Shown here piece after piece: positions 7,714 to 16,845 of a stretch of 64,000 bases of DNA (position 1 is the first letter of the stretch; each line of letters opens with the position of its first letter). Made by a program: the position numbers and the translations under genes. Under the pieces are notes generated by a model that was given only the letters and a program-made list of their open reading frames with translations, did not search any database and was not told the DNA's origin. The stretch comes from UBA5072 sp041737175 (GTDB taxonomy: Bacteria; Bacteroidota; Bacteroidia; Bacteroidales; UBA10428), in the NCBI GenBank assembly GCA_041737175.1, contig JBGSSF010000009.1, positions 1 through 64,000 of the forward strand. The letters are read 5' to 3'.

Positions 7714-8886
7714 TTAATGTCTGATCGCCTGGTCAAAATCAGCCAGTATATCGTCGATATGCTCCAAACCAACTGATACCCTGACAAGCCCATCTGTTAT
7801 CCCTGACATCTTTTTATCAGCCGGTGACAGTTTCGAGTGTGTGGTGGTGGCTGGATGTGTCACGGTAGTCCGTGCATCGCCGAGATTGGATGTTATTGAC
7901 ATCATCTGAAGGGCATCTATGAAACGGTGCGCCCTTTTTTGACCCCCCTTCAGCTCGAAAGTAACCAGTCCCCCTCCAAGCTTCATTTGTCGCCGGGCCA
8001 AATGGTACTGCGGATGAGAAGGCAGAAAAGGATATTTCACCCACACAACGTCCTTGACTTTTTCGAGGTACCTGGCAAGCGCGAGGGCATTACTGCAATG
8101 ACGTTCCATTCTTACTGAAAGGGTTTCGAGACTTTTTGAGAGGAGCCAGGCGGTATGGGGTGACATGACCGGTCCGGTTATTTTCGACAACATCCTGACC
8201 TCTTTCATGATTTCCTGATTTCCGAGTACCGCACCGCCAATGGTTCTTCCCTGACCATCGATGAATTTTGTGGTTGAATGGACAACAAGATCTGCCCCGT
8301 ACTGAATCGGACTCTGCAGGTAGGGAGTGGCAAAGCAATTGTCAATGATAAGATATAGGTCATTTTTGCGTGCCAGCTTTCCAAGCCATTTGAGATCGAT
8401 TAAATCCAGGCCGGGGTTGGATGGCGTCTCTGCATAAATCAACCGGGTTGCGGGCATGATATTTTCTTCCCATTCCTTTTTGTTGTTAATATCTGCGTAG
8501 GAATGCGAAATACCCCATTGGGGAAGTATTTGTGTGAAAAGTAAATGGGTGGTCCCAAAAATCTGCCTGGCGGATACTATATGATCGCCTGGTCTGAGCA
8601 GGGCAGTGAGACCAAGATAAACTGCCGCCATGCCGGAGGCCGTGGCAACGCCATCTTCAGCGCCTTCCAGCGCGCATAGTTTGGAGACTAATTCATCCGT
8701 GTTGGGATTACCAAAACGCGAATAGACATTGCCTGGTATCTCTTCGGCAAAAACTGCCCTGGCCTCCTCGGCAGAACTAAACACATAGCTGGAGGTTTCA
8801 AAAACAGGCACGCTATGCTCACGATGTTGTGAACGATCAGCCTGTAACCTGACAGCCAGTGTATCAAACTTCTTCTTCCGGTCCAT
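7714..8886 (-). CDS. metZ: O-succinylhomoserine sulfhydrylase-type trans-sulfuration enzyme
   Basis: 390 residues, full length for the Cys/Met-metabolism PLP family. The cofactor lysine is K207 in VVHSTTKFIDGQG, with D182 (IDNCFATP) contacting the pyridine nitrogen and YSRFGNPN near residue 55 for substrate and phosphate binding. The FIDGQGRTIGG sequence after the lysine is characteristic of MetZ, which makes homocysteine from O-succinylhomoserine (or O-acetylhomoserine) and sulfide; cystathionine gamma-synthase or lyase remain possible. Cytoplasmic. It lies 11 bases after the THX gene and 17 before the amidase. Confidence 0.82.
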   Translation of the reverse strand: MDRKKKFDTLAVRLQADRSQHREHSVPVFETSSYVFSSAEEARAVFAEEIPGNVYSRFGNPNTDELVSKLCALEGAEDGVATASGMAAVYLGLTALLRPGDHIVSARQIFGTTHLLFTQILPQWGISHSYADINNKKEWEENIMPATRLIYAETPSNPGLDLIDLKWLGKLARKNDLYLIIDNCFATPYLQSPIQYGADLVVHSTTKFIDGQGRTIGGAVLGNQEIMKEVRMLSKITGPVMSPHTAWLLSKSLETLSVRMERHCSNALALARYLEKVKDVVWVKYPFLPSHPQYHLARRQMKLGGGLVTFELKGGQKRAHRFIDALQMMSITSNLGDARTTVTHPATTTHSKLSPADKKMSGITDGLVRVSVGLEHIDDILADFDQAIRH

Positions 8887-8897
8887 GCCTTTTGGGT

Positions 8898-9248
8898 CTA
8901 TTCAGCCTGCTTCTTGGGTTTAGAATCCTTTTTTGCCGGAGCCGCTTTAGGAGCTTTGGCAGGTGCGGATGCTTTTGCCTTCGGTTCTTTGACTTCCTTT
9001 ATAGCCTTTACTTCCTTTTCCTTAACCTCTTTTACCTCTTTTATTTCTTTAACTTCAATTACTTCTTTTACTTCCTTAACCTCAATTACTTCTTTCGGCT
9101 CTTTTACTTTAACCGGTTTTACTTCTTTGGCTTTAATGACAGAAGGTTCAGCTGATTTTACGGTCCGTGATGATTTTCTAGGACGGCGGACGCCGTAAGA
9201 TCCCTGAAATAATTTTCCTCTTTTGGTTTTCTTATCTCCTTTTCCCAT
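8898..9248 (-). CDS. 30S ribosomal protein THX with long KEVKE-rich tail
   Basis: 116 residues. The first ~27 (MGKGDKKTKRGKLFQGSYG then VRRPRK) match the Thermus THX peptide family, which sits at the top of the 30S head. Bacteroidota homologs often carry C-terminal extensions. Here the extension is about 90 residues of near-periodic Lys/Glu/Val (KEVKE, KEVIEVKE) and then Ala/Pro/Lys (APAKAPKAAPAKK), with no predictable fold. The DNA is correspondingly repetitive, and the opposite strand has a long open frame that is an artefact. First gene of the THX-metZ-amidase run. Confidence 0.85.
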   Translation of the reverse strand: MGKGDKKTKRGKLFQGSYGVRRPRKSSRTVKSAEPSVIKAKEVKPVKVKEPKEVIEVKEVKEVIEVKEIKEVKEVKEKEVKAIKEVKEPKAKASAPAKAPKAAPAKKDSKPKKQAE

Positions 9249-9384
9249 TGTATTGGTTATTAGTGATTGAATAATCTTAATCCTGATCAGGCCGTTCGAT
9301 TTATCCTTCTATATTTGTCAAGGATTAATTCAGGAACTGTCTTTTCAGGAATCATAAAAATAGCACATTTACTGCAATACACAA

Positions 9385-10044
9385 ATGAATTCTGTATACA
9401 AACATATCATTTTTGATCTGGACGGCACCTTGTCGGATTCACGCGAAGGTATATTCAATGCGTATTACCATGTTTTTGACAGGCTTAATTTAAAATATCC
9501 TGACAGGGATATGCTCATGACTCTCATTGGTCCGCCTTTACAAAAAGGATTTGAAGATGTATTCGGACTCCGGGGAATTGACAATGAGAACGCGGTTAAA
9601 GTGTTTCGTGAATATTATGCCTCTAAAGGGCTGTTTGAGAATATTTTATATGATGGCATACCTGAACTTCTTGAAAGACTCACCGGTGCAGGCGCCTTGC
9701 TGTATGTAGCTACATCGAAATACCATCCATTTGCCAGCCAGGTTCTCCGGCACTTTGCTATTGATACTTACTTTGCAGATGTATCCGGGGCTGACTACAG
9801 TGGGCATCATGCCTCCAAAACTGACCTGGTGGCCAGGATTCTGAGAAAGAATAACATCACGGATCCGATGGAGGTGGTAATGATTGGTGACACGCGCTAC
9901 GATATGGAGGCAGCAGCAGAACTTGAAATGGATTCAATCGGTGTGACCTACGGTTTCAGCACGAAAGAGGAAATTTTATCTTTCGATCCCGATTATATTG
10001 CCGGAAGCGTGGAAGAGCTGGAACATATTTTACTGCAGGAATAA
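9385..10044 (+). CDS. HAD-superfamily phosphatase (phosphoglycolate phosphatase-like)
   Basis: 219 residues. Motif I is DLDGTLSDSREG (nucleophile Asp near residue 11), motif II is the YVATSK segment, motif III Lys lies near HHASKTDLV, and motif IV is MIGDTRYDMEAA. A helical cap lies between motifs I and II (class C1). It is closest to the Gph/PgmB-like group that dephosphorylates small metabolites; the substrate is not evident. The gene stands alone and converges on the helical protein with a 7-base gap. Confidence 0.85.
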   Translation: MNSVYKHIIFDLDGTLSDSREGIFNAYYHVFDRLNLKYPDRDMLMTLIGPPLQKGFEDVFGLRGIDNENAVKVFREYYASKGLFENILYDGIPELLERLTGAGALLYVATSKYHPFASQVLRHFAIDTYFADVSGADYSGHHASKTDLVARILRKNNITDPMEVVMIGDTRYDMEAAAELEMDSIGVTYGFSTKEEILSFDPDYIAGSVEELEHILLQE

Positions 10045-10051
10045 CCTGCAT

Positions 10052-10630
10052 CTATTTAAAATTGATGCGCTGTAACTTTTTAAGGATTTTCTTACCCTTG
10101 CTTTGATATCCTGGTGAGGAATCAGCCAGATTATTCTCAATCAGGTTGCTCAATTCCACACCTATCTCCGGCATTTCCAGGCTCAGTTTATACAAGATCT
10201 CCATGCTGTATACCTTAACTGCAATGGAAAAGTTACCGGTCATAAAATCAAACCCCAGGTTAACCAGGAGTGACTTGTCCTTTTTCGTCAGTTTAACCGG
10301 TGCTTCAGCGAGGATTAAAAGAAAATTGCGTCTGGCACCTTCAGAATGAATACTTTCCAGGTTCCTGATGACATCGGAACAATAGGGTTTGAACAATTCC
10401 GGAAACCGGCAGCAACAAATACTAACCACACGAGATGCTCTTTGGGGCAATGGACCGATGTCCTTGCACGATAGTTCAATTAATGGTTTAAGTAATGCAG
10501 GATTATCATATACCATACTGGCAGTTAGATCAGCCAACAACCGGCTGGAATCTGAGAGCTGCTCCCTGATCTTATCAGGAGTAGTTAAGTTATTTGCGTG
10601 GGTATTGGCCTTTTTATGAATTGCAGTCAT
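10052..10630 (-). CDS. Uncharacterised all-helical (HEAT-like) protein
   Basis: About 192 residues from MTAIHKKANTHANNLTTPDK. A longer frame reaches 10693 but would overlap the Rel-family promoter and start. The sequence is almost all amphipathic helices with HEAT-like spacing (for example LLKPLIELSCKDIGPLPQRA and SLEMPEIGVELSNLIENNL), no signal peptide and no catalytic motif. Related Bacteroidota proteins of this type are annotated only as hypothetical. Divergent from the Rel-family gene; the two may share a regulatory gap. Confidence 0.6.
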   Translation of the reverse strand: MTAIHKKANTHANNLTTPDKIREQLSDSSRLLADLTASMVYDNPALLKPLIELSCKDIGPLPQRASRVVSICCCRFPELFKPYCSDVIRNLESIHSEGARRNFLLILAEAPVKLTKKDKSLLVNLGFDFMTGNFSIAVKVYSMEILYKLSLEMPEIGVELSNLIENNLADSSPGYQSKGKKILKKLQRINFK

Positions 10631-10668
10631 CTTAAGAACTTGTTGCGCTAAAATAGCATAAAATGAAC

Positions 10669-10676
10669 TAATTTTG
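10669..10676 (+). promoter_or_regulatory. -7 promoter element of the Rel-family gene
   Basis: TAATTTTG matches TAnnTTTG and sits 22 bases before the ATG at 10698. This supports that ATG over the upstream TTG. The -33 box is weak. Confidence 0.45.
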
Positions 10677-10697
10677 TTTAACGAAATAATCATTCAC

Positions 10698-12893
10698 ATG
10701 CCAGTGAACCGGCCTGATCATATCAGGAAATACAGGGATAAATTCGAAAAGCTTATTCGCCTGATCCGCAGGAACAAGGAGATCCGTGACTATTCCAAGT
10801 TGCGCAGGGCTTATGACAGACTGGTAACAGGATTAGGCAATCAGCAGGATGCTGAAGGTGACAGGGTGGTAGCAGCCCTGGAAATTGCAGAAATAACTGT
10901 AAATGAGATCGGATTGGGCATGACTTCGGTTTTAAGCATTTTTCTGAGCCGGCTGTTAAATGAGAGACTTATTGAACTTGCTGAAATTGAAAAAGACTAT
11001 GGTAAACAGGTTGCTGTAATTACCGCAGGACTCAACTCCATTTATGAACTGGGCAGTAAAACGCTGGCCCATCAGGCGGAAAACTTCCGCAATCTTTTGC
11101 TGAATCTGGCCGGAGATGTCAGGGTGATCTTTATCAAGATCGCCGAGCATCTTTATGATATGCGATCGATGAAATACAGGCCGCAGGAAGAACAGATCAG
11201 GCTTGCATCTGAAGCGTCCTATCTTTATGCCCCCCTGGCACACCGGCTGGGCTTTTATATCATCAAATCGGAAATGGAAGACCTGGCGCTGAAGATCACC
11301 GATCGCAAAACCTATGACTCTATTGCCAGGCAACTTGCCCAGACCATGAAGGACCGCAAACATTTCATGGACGAATTCATCAAACCGATCGAAGCAGCTT
11401 TGCATACACAAGGCTTTGAATTTGAGATCAAAGGAAGACCTAAATCCATTTATTCCATCTGGAATAAGATGGTCAACAAGGGAGCTGCCTATGAAGATAT
11501 ATATGACCTTTTTGCCATCAGGATCATTCTCAACAGCGAGCTGAAGAATGAGAAAGCTGATTGCTGGCAGGTTTACAGCACGGTTACGGATTTATACCAA
11601 CCCAATCCTTTGAGATTGCGTGACTGGATATCCATACCCAAAACCAACGGCTACGAATCGCTCCACACCACCGTTGTTGGACCGGACGGGCACTGGGTTG
11701 AAGTTCAGATCAGAACCAGGCGCATGAATGAAATTGCTGAAAAAGGATTTGCTGCCCACTGGAAATACAAAGGCCTGGAATCAGAACAGGGTCTGGAGGA
11801 ATGGCTGAAGAGGATCCGCGAAGTTTTGGAGACCCCTGAACCTGACGCCAGGGAGTTCCTCGATGATTTTAAACTCAGCCTGTACGCCAAGGAAATATTT
11901 ATTTTCACCCCCAAGGGGGACCTCAAGAAATTTCCTTCCGGCTCCACCGTGCTTGACTTTGCCTATGACATTCATTCAGAGGTGGGCTCCATGTGTACCG
12001 GCGCCAAGGTAAACGGAAAGAATGTTCCCATCAGGCATGTCATGCAGAATGGCGATCGGGTGGAAATCCTTACTTCCAAGAATCAGACACCCAAAATGGA
12101 CTGGCTGAATTTCGTGGTTACATCGAAAGCCAAGACCAAAATCCGGTTTAAGCTTAATGAAGCACGCGTTAAACAGGCAGAGAATGGAAAAGAAATTCTC
12201 GTGAGGCGACTAAAGAACTGGAAAATTACCTTCTCGGATGAAACCGTCAGGAAGCTTTTAAAAGCTTATAAACTGAAAACCGCACAGGATCTGTATTACC
12301 AGATAGCCACAGAAGAGATTGATATCGCCCAGATCAAGGAATTGCTCCAGGAACCTGTTGCAATTGATAAACCGGTTCCTGAAACAGAGGAGGCACCCCC
12401 CCCACAGCAGGAACCAGTTATTAAATCAGATGACTACCTTATCATTGATGATAAACTGGCACATGTTGATTTCAAACTGTCCAAATGCTGCAATCCGATT
12501 TTCGGCGATGAGATATTCGGATTTGTAACGGTTAGTGAGGGGATTAAGGTTCACCGGCTGAATTGTCCCAATGCCGCGCAATTGATCTCCAGGTACGGAT
12601 ACAGAATTGTGAAAGCTCGTTGGAAATCAGGAGGCAAGGAGGCTTTATTTACAGTAGAGATTGATGTGCAGGGCCAAAATGACCCGAATATCCTGAACAA
12701 TATTTCCAATCTGCTCTCCAAAGATCTCAAAGTAACGCTGCGGTCAATCAGTTTTGACAATGAGAACGGCATGCTCAGGGGCAGGTTAAAAATAACCGTG
12801 AAGGATACAGCACATCTTGATTCATTAATTGGCAGACTGGCGGCAGTTAAAGGAGTTTACAGGGTGAACAGGGTGGAGAGGATTAATCAGTAA
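10698..12893 (+). CDS. RelA/SpoT-family (p)ppGpp synthetase with degenerate hydrolase domain
   Basis: About 731 residues in the order HD-like, synthetase, TGS, zinc/helical, ACT. The synthetase region looks intact: RPKSIYSIWNKM, YDLFAIRII, NGYESLHTTVVG and VEVQIRT. TGS is at FIFTPKGDLKKFPSGSTVLD, and ACT is near the C-terminus. The N-terminal HD domain has lost its signature: the position of HDxxEDT reads SRLLNER, the upstream metal His is Ala (AALEIAEI), and ADRLHNMR is AEHLYDMR. It therefore probably makes (p)ppGpp but cannot hydrolyse it. The RLRD sequence before WISIPK resembles the RxKD class of bifunctional Rel/SpoT rather than the ExDD class of RelA. A separate SpoT/Rel hydrolase is expected elsewhere. 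Confidence 0.92.
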   Translation: MPVNRPDHIRKYRDKFEKLIRLIRRNKEIRDYSKLRRAYDRLVTGLGNQQDAEGDRVVAALEIAEITVNEIGLGMTSVLSIFLSRLLNERLIELAEIEKDYGKQVAVITAGLNSIYELGSKTLAHQAENFRNLLLNLAGDVRVIFIKIAEHLYDMRSMKYRPQEEQIRLASEASYLYAPLAHRLGFYIIKSEMEDLALKITDRKTYDSIARQLAQTMKDRKHFMDEFIKPIEAALHTQGFEFEIKGRPKSIYSIWNKMVNKGAAYEDIYDLFAIRIILNSELKNEKADCWQVYSTVTDLYQPNPLRLRDWISIPKTNGYESLHTTVVGPDGHWVEVQIRTRRMNEIAEKGFAAHWKYKGLESEQGLEEWLKRIREVLETPEPDAREFLDDFKLSLYAKEIFIFTPKGDLKKFPSGSTVLDFAYDIHSEVGSMCTGAKVNGKNVPIRHVMQNGDRVEILTSKNQTPKMDWLNFVVTSKAKTKIRFKLNEARVKQAENGKEILVRRLKNWKITFSDETVRKLLKAYKLKTAQDLYYQIATEEIDIAQIKELLQEPVAIDKPVPETEEAPPPQQEPVIKSDDYLIIDDKLAHVDFKLSKCCNPIFGDEIFGFVTVSEGIKVHRLNCPNAAQLISRYGYRIVKARWKSGGKEALFTVEIDVQGQNDPNILNNISNLLSKDLKVTLRSISFDNENGMLRGRLKITVKDTAHLDSLIGRLAAVKGVYRVNRVERINQ

Positions 12894-12925
12894 GGAGTAA
12901 GGAGCAAGGAGTAAGGAGCTAAGGT
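12891..12925. repeat. TAAGGAG heptamer repeat after the Rel-family stop codon
   Basis: TAAGGAG, TAAGGAG, CAAGGAG, TAAGGAG and a degenerate CTAAGGT. The first TAA is the stop of the Rel-family gene, exactly as in the DUF4252 copy at 3757. Confidence 0.85.
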
Positions 12926-12928
12926 ATA

Positions 12929-12966
12929 ACCCTTCAAGTGGTCCCTAGACCCTTGAAGGGTGTTTT
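12929..12966. terminator. Bidirectional hairpin terminator, copy 2
   Basis: ACCCTTCAAG (12929-12938) pairs with CTTGAAGGGT (12952-12961), with an inner GGTC-CCTA-GACC stem, followed by GTTTT. It lies between the convergent Rel-family and transglutaminase-like genes and is nearly identical to the hairpin at 3781-3823. Confidence 0.85.
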
Positions 12967-14860
12967 ATTCAGCAGTGGCAGTTAGTACCACAACTTCTTG
13001 ATCTGCGGTGACGATATCGGTGATGAACCGGTAGAATTCAGGGTAGGCTTCCTGCGGATAATTACCCTTGTTGAAGTTCATCTGCCGTTTAAAGAAGATA
13101 CATTGGTCACGGATTGATATCTCGCTGCTGTAGCTTCCAAACCTGGAATTGATTCGTTTTTCTTCCGGAAGATAAGCGATCGATAGTCCCGGTGGAATGT
13201 TAATCTTTACTGAATCGTTTTGCTGAAAGGCCTTTGAAAGCTCCACCTCATAAGGATCTTCATCAATGAAAGACAGATCCGAAACAAAGGATGGGGAAAT
13301 TACGAGCATCTGACTGCTTCTGGCTGCCAGATCCCTGATGCGCAGCTCAAATCGTCCCACGGCCACGGGAATCTCTTCCTGCCGGTTGAATTCATATTCT
13401 TCCTTTTGAATATCAAAGGCTGTTATCCCGGTTTGATCTGCAATCCAAACTTTCCTGTTATCGGACTTGCTTTCCGATATCTTGTAGAGCTCGTCGTGCA
13501 GCAGCCCGTATCTTTTGATTTCCAGCATAACGGTTGCATCGCCATTATCGTGCAAAGTTATGTCGGAAAAGGTATATGCCCTGTTGACGTTGCTTTCGTA
13601 TGCCGGAGTTTTGAGTATCTCACCGCCATCCGGAGTGAGAGCCAGAACATGCCGGTCACAGGTAAAGCTGCCGAGGTAATTGAAGGGGGAATCGGGATCG
13701 GTACATTCCAGCCAGATCGTATCCCGATCATCGGGAACACATAAAATCACATGATCAAACTGGTTGCAGGGAAAATCGGCCAGCATCGATTTTCTTTCAC
13801 CTGATCTGACAAGGGTATAGTACGATTCAATGCCAACTGACTTCAATAAGGCTTTCATATAATTGGACAGGGCCTTGCAATCACCATAACCGCTCTCTGC
13901 CACTTCACTGGCAGGAATGGGCTGATTTCCCCCGACACCAAATCCGATAAAAAAATAATGTGTGGTTTTCTGCATGTACTCATACAAAGCCCTTATCTTT
14001 TCTCTTCGTTCAGAAACGTTTTGCACAAGCGCTATGGCTTTTTCGGAATACTTCATATCCAGAACATCCCTGCCGGAAATCAGTTGTCCCATCCAACGGC
14101 CATAATCCTGCCAGCTGTTAAAGCTTCCCTTGTATCCGCTCAGGCTGAAATTCAATGGTGTTCCATATACAACCGGCAGTTGGTTTACCAGCGGGGCTGC
14201 ATATTTTCTGGAACGGCCTGCAGGCAGGTTCTCTTCCTTCCATGACAGGTATAGCTTATTATTTCTGTGCAGACTGTCTGCCGGAGACTTCATGTGCAGT
14301 GTTTTAAAATTGAATCCTGAACCATCCGGAATAATATATTGAATTCCTGATTCCTCAACCGAAATTTCCGGGTCTTGCTGTAAATAGGCAGCCGGACTCA
14401 GAAACAGGTCCTGCAAGGTCATCACATAGCTATATTCAATGGTAAAAGGATAATTGTAAGCGGGTATTTCAAATACCTTTTTTCTTGCATCACTCAGTTT
14501 TTCAGGTCCGCTGAAATCACGAGCGTCCAATATCTGATACTTTTTTAAAATCCAGATCAGCTTTCCTGATGCATCATAGGCGCGTGCCCTGATGGATGAA
14601 ACACGACGAAGATCGTCATAGGGTATTCCCACCATGAGTAAATCACTGGCTCTGTCATTCAGCAAAGTTATCACCATCTTTGTTTCAAGCCGGCTTTGTT
14701 TCTCGCTGATCAGGGTAACAATGCGCTGGCCCGAACGGACTACAGCCTTTGCCCGGGTACGTAAGTGCGTGGGTATTGAATCATAAGGATAAACAGGCTG
14801 GGTGTGGATGTCCTGAACCAGGACCGTTAGTAGCAGGCAAAGGAAAAGAAAACGTTTCAT
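12965..14860 (-). CDS. DUF3857/transglutaminase-like protein, catalytic type (unit 1, 'B')
   Basis: About 631 residues from MKRFLFLCLLLTVLVQDIHT, a signal peptide; a longer frame starts 17 codons earlier inside the preceding gene. An N-terminal beta-rich DUF3857 domain is followed by a transglutaminase-like core with Cys in GYGDCKALSNYMKALL, His in FDHVILCVP and an acidic third position in IWLECTDPD, so a Cys-His-Asp/Glu triad is present. Probably periplasmic; substrate unknown. Its ATG overlaps the stop of the upstream gene by four bases (ATGA), so the two are translationally coupled. It is a paralog of the gene at 18339. Confidence 0.8.
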   Translation of the reverse strand: MKRFLFLCLLLTVLVQDIHTQPVYPYDSIPTHLRTRAKAVVRSGQRIVTLISEKQSRLETKMVITLLNDRASDLLMVGIPYDDLRRVSSIRARAYDASGKLIWILKKYQILDARDFSGPEKLSDARKKVFEIPAYNYPFTIEYSYVMTLQDLFLSPAAYLQQDPEISVEESGIQYIIPDGSGFNFKTLHMKSPADSLHRNNKLYLSWKEENLPAGRSRKYAAPLVNQLPVVYGTPLNFSLSGYKGSFNSWQDYGRWMGQLISGRDVLDMKYSEKAIALVQNVSERREKIRALYEYMQKTTHYFFIGFGVGGNQPIPASEVAESGYGDCKALSNYMKALLKSVGIESYYTLVRSGERKSMLADFPCNQFDHVILCVPDDRDTIWLECTDPDSPFNYLGSFTCDRHVLALTPDGGEILKTPAYESNVNRAYTFSDITLHDNGDATVMLEIKRYGLLHDELYKISESKSDNRKVWIADQTGITAFDIQKEEYEFNRQEEIPVAVGRFELRIRDLAARSSQMLVISPSFVSDLSFIDEDPYEVELSKAFQQNDSVKINIPPGLSIAYLPEEKRINSRFGSYSSEISIRDQCIFFKRQMNFNKGNYPQEAYPEFYRFITDIVTADQEVVVLTATAE

Positions 14861-16845
14861 GGTGTGTTCCTCGGTTTCTGAGTTTCCCTTAAAATGACCA
14901 TCTCGTTGCATTTCCGGTTTACCTGGGTATAAAACTCCCGGAAAGACTGATATTCTTCGGTATCAAAAAAGGTTTTGTTGACATTTAGCTCTAAGCTGAT
15001 AACCAGAGTGTTATTTGTTGATACTGCGCCGAATATAAAACTGGCATCGTTGTCCGGCAATCCGATTTTAATGGTTCCCGGCAGTTCCTCAGTCTGGTAA
15101 TGTTCCGGCAGTCTTATGCGGCAATTCAATTTTTCAGTGGCAGGGCATCCCATGTCCACAGGGAACATTCTTGTATCCTTAATCCAGGAAATCCTGTAAT
15201 CACCGAATATACTGATCAAAGGTCTGAAGAAAACCATCTGATCAATACTTTTCAGGAAATGTCTGAAGGTAATGTCAAAAGTGATCCGGAGAGGCAGATG
15301 AAGACTGTCCCGGTTCTGAAATTTCAGGTTGCTGATCACCAAATTGCCCGCACGATCAATAACCGCCTCCCTGAAACCCTCCTCACCTTCATTTTGAACA
15401 AGACGCCTCAGATTCACGGCATCGTAACCCGAGAAGGTGACAATGGCATTGCCGGTTAGTTCACTTTCCTCATTTAACGCTAAATCATAATACTCCTGTG
15501 TTGTATACCTCTCATTGGTAAGTAATTTTATCCAGCGACCGCCGGAACTACTTAATACCCATCCCTGGCTGTTCAGGCATTTAAAGGGTAACATACCTGC
15601 GGGGATGAACTTATCAGTAGCATCCAGCAGGTAGTCTTTGCCATCAATGATGGCGCAACATACCAGGTAATTCAGTTTACCTGCCAGGGCAACCTGCGGA
15701 TTCATATGCCCCTTTTCACGTGTGCACATTACCACGGGGTAGGCAGCTATGCCTGCCGTCCTCAGCATATTCAGCAGCATCAGATTTATCTCGGCATTGG
15801 TGCCGGTTCCTTCCTGAGCGGCCTTTTCGAGCGGTCTGTCGGGCCATAGTTGTTCATAACCATTCCAGTTCATTTGCTTCTGAACATAGTCATATATGGC
15901 CTGCATTTTCTTTGAGGGGGAATCAAGTTGTCCGGTAATTTTTTTGACTTTCCCGGCAAATAACATGGAATTGTCAAGTTGCTGTCCGATAGTGCTCTGA
16001 TTCAGAAGCTCCTCTGACAGTCTTGCATAGGTTGGGGAGGCAATATAGGAAATCCTGTCAGGGACATTGACTGATGCAAGCGCAAAATCAACTCCTGCCA
16101 GGTATTCTTCACTTTCAGGCATCAGGGGTTCCGGTTCATAAGCCGGAAGACTATCGCCTGACCATTTGTAAACGTTTGTATTTGCAGGCAATCCCATATA
16201 AAAGCCCTTCAGTATTTCCTGTTGAAATTCAAACAGGTTGCCCTGGTTAAGATAAATGGTATACTGGAAGAATTCAGGGATGGATGCCTGGTATTCCAAG
16301 TGCCTCACAGGAATGCTGCGCTGGAAACGCATACCCGGGTATGCCCAGATGTCATTCTCAATGGTGGTGTATTCATACTCAATGACTGAACCTTCCCTGA
16401 CGTTGGGAAAAGTAAACCGGATCATGTTGTGATAAGGATCCACCGTTTCATGAAAAAATTGTTTTTTCCCCACAGCGACCTTTACCGGAATACTGTCTTC
16501 CAGATTGTGGGTAAATGCTTTCAGATTCTCCACCCTGTTGTTTTTCGAATAGGGGATCTGAATGTTTGCCAGACGATAACCCGATGATTTGAAAATCTTT
16601 ATTCGTAAGTGTCTTGTGAATTCAATCCTCGATCCGTTATCATATATCATTTTGGCCGTGGCATAATCGCACAATACGGCGGCACCGGCATCTTTTTCAT
16701 AAGGCAGGGGGGTTGTTTCAAGCTCCTCGTGCGTTACCTCACCGAAAACGGCGTGAGTAACCTGCGGATAAGCCCGGAAAGGAAGGATCGCCAATAAAAC
16801 CCCTATGACCACTGGTCGGCACATTGGAAATGATTTATATTGCAT
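14857..16845 (-). CDS. DUF3857/transglutaminase-fold protein without Cys-His (unit 1, 'A')
   Basis: 662 residues with signal peptide (MQYKSFPMCRPVVIGVLLAI). The N-terminal DUF3857 domain carries FTFPNVREGSVIEYEY and RFQRSIPVRHLEYQASIPEF. In the transglutaminase-like core the Cys position reads GTNAEINLMLLNMLR (Asn for Cys), and the His position reads LNYLVCCAI (Tyr for His), while YLLDATDK keeps the third residue. It is therefore probably a non-catalytic partner, scaffold or binding protein. The start overlaps the end of the lipoprotein gene by 11 bases, and its end overlaps the catalytic-type gene by four. Paralog of the gene at 20240. Confidence 0.8.
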   Translation of the reverse strand: MQYKSFPMCRPVVIGVLLAILPFRAYPQVTHAVFGEVTHEELETTPLPYEKDAGAAVLCDYATAKMIYDNGSRIEFTRHLRIKIFKSSGYRLANIQIPYSKNNRVENLKAFTHNLEDSIPVKVAVGKKQFFHETVDPYHNMIRFTFPNVREGSVIEYEYTTIENDIWAYPGMRFQRSIPVRHLEYQASIPEFFQYTIYLNQGNLFEFQQEILKGFYMGLPANTNVYKWSGDSLPAYEPEPLMPESEEYLAGVDFALASVNVPDRISYIASPTYARLSEELLNQSTIGQQLDNSMLFAGKVKKITGQLDSPSKKMQAIYDYVQKQMNWNGYEQLWPDRPLEKAAQEGTGTNAEINLMLLNMLRTAGIAAYPVVMCTREKGHMNPQVALAGKLNYLVCCAIIDGKDYLLDATDKFIPAGMLPFKCLNSQGWVLSSSGGRWIKLLTNERYTTQEYYDLALNEESELTGNAIVTFSGYDAVNLRRLVQNEGEEGFREAVIDRAGNLVISNLKFQNRDSLHLPLRITFDITFRHFLKSIDQMVFFRPLISIFGDYRISWIKDTRMFPVDMGCPATEKLNCRIRLPEHYQTEELPGTIKIGLPDNDASFIFGAVSTNNTLVISLELNVNKTFFDTEEYQSFREFYTQVNRKCNEMVILRETQKPRNTP

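Noticed and set aside
8859..9198. Open frames on the plus strand rich in Phe, Tyr, Leu or Ser opposite the THX gene
   Set aside because: They are the reverse complement of the KEVKE-type repeat; composition is unnatural and no start signals are present.
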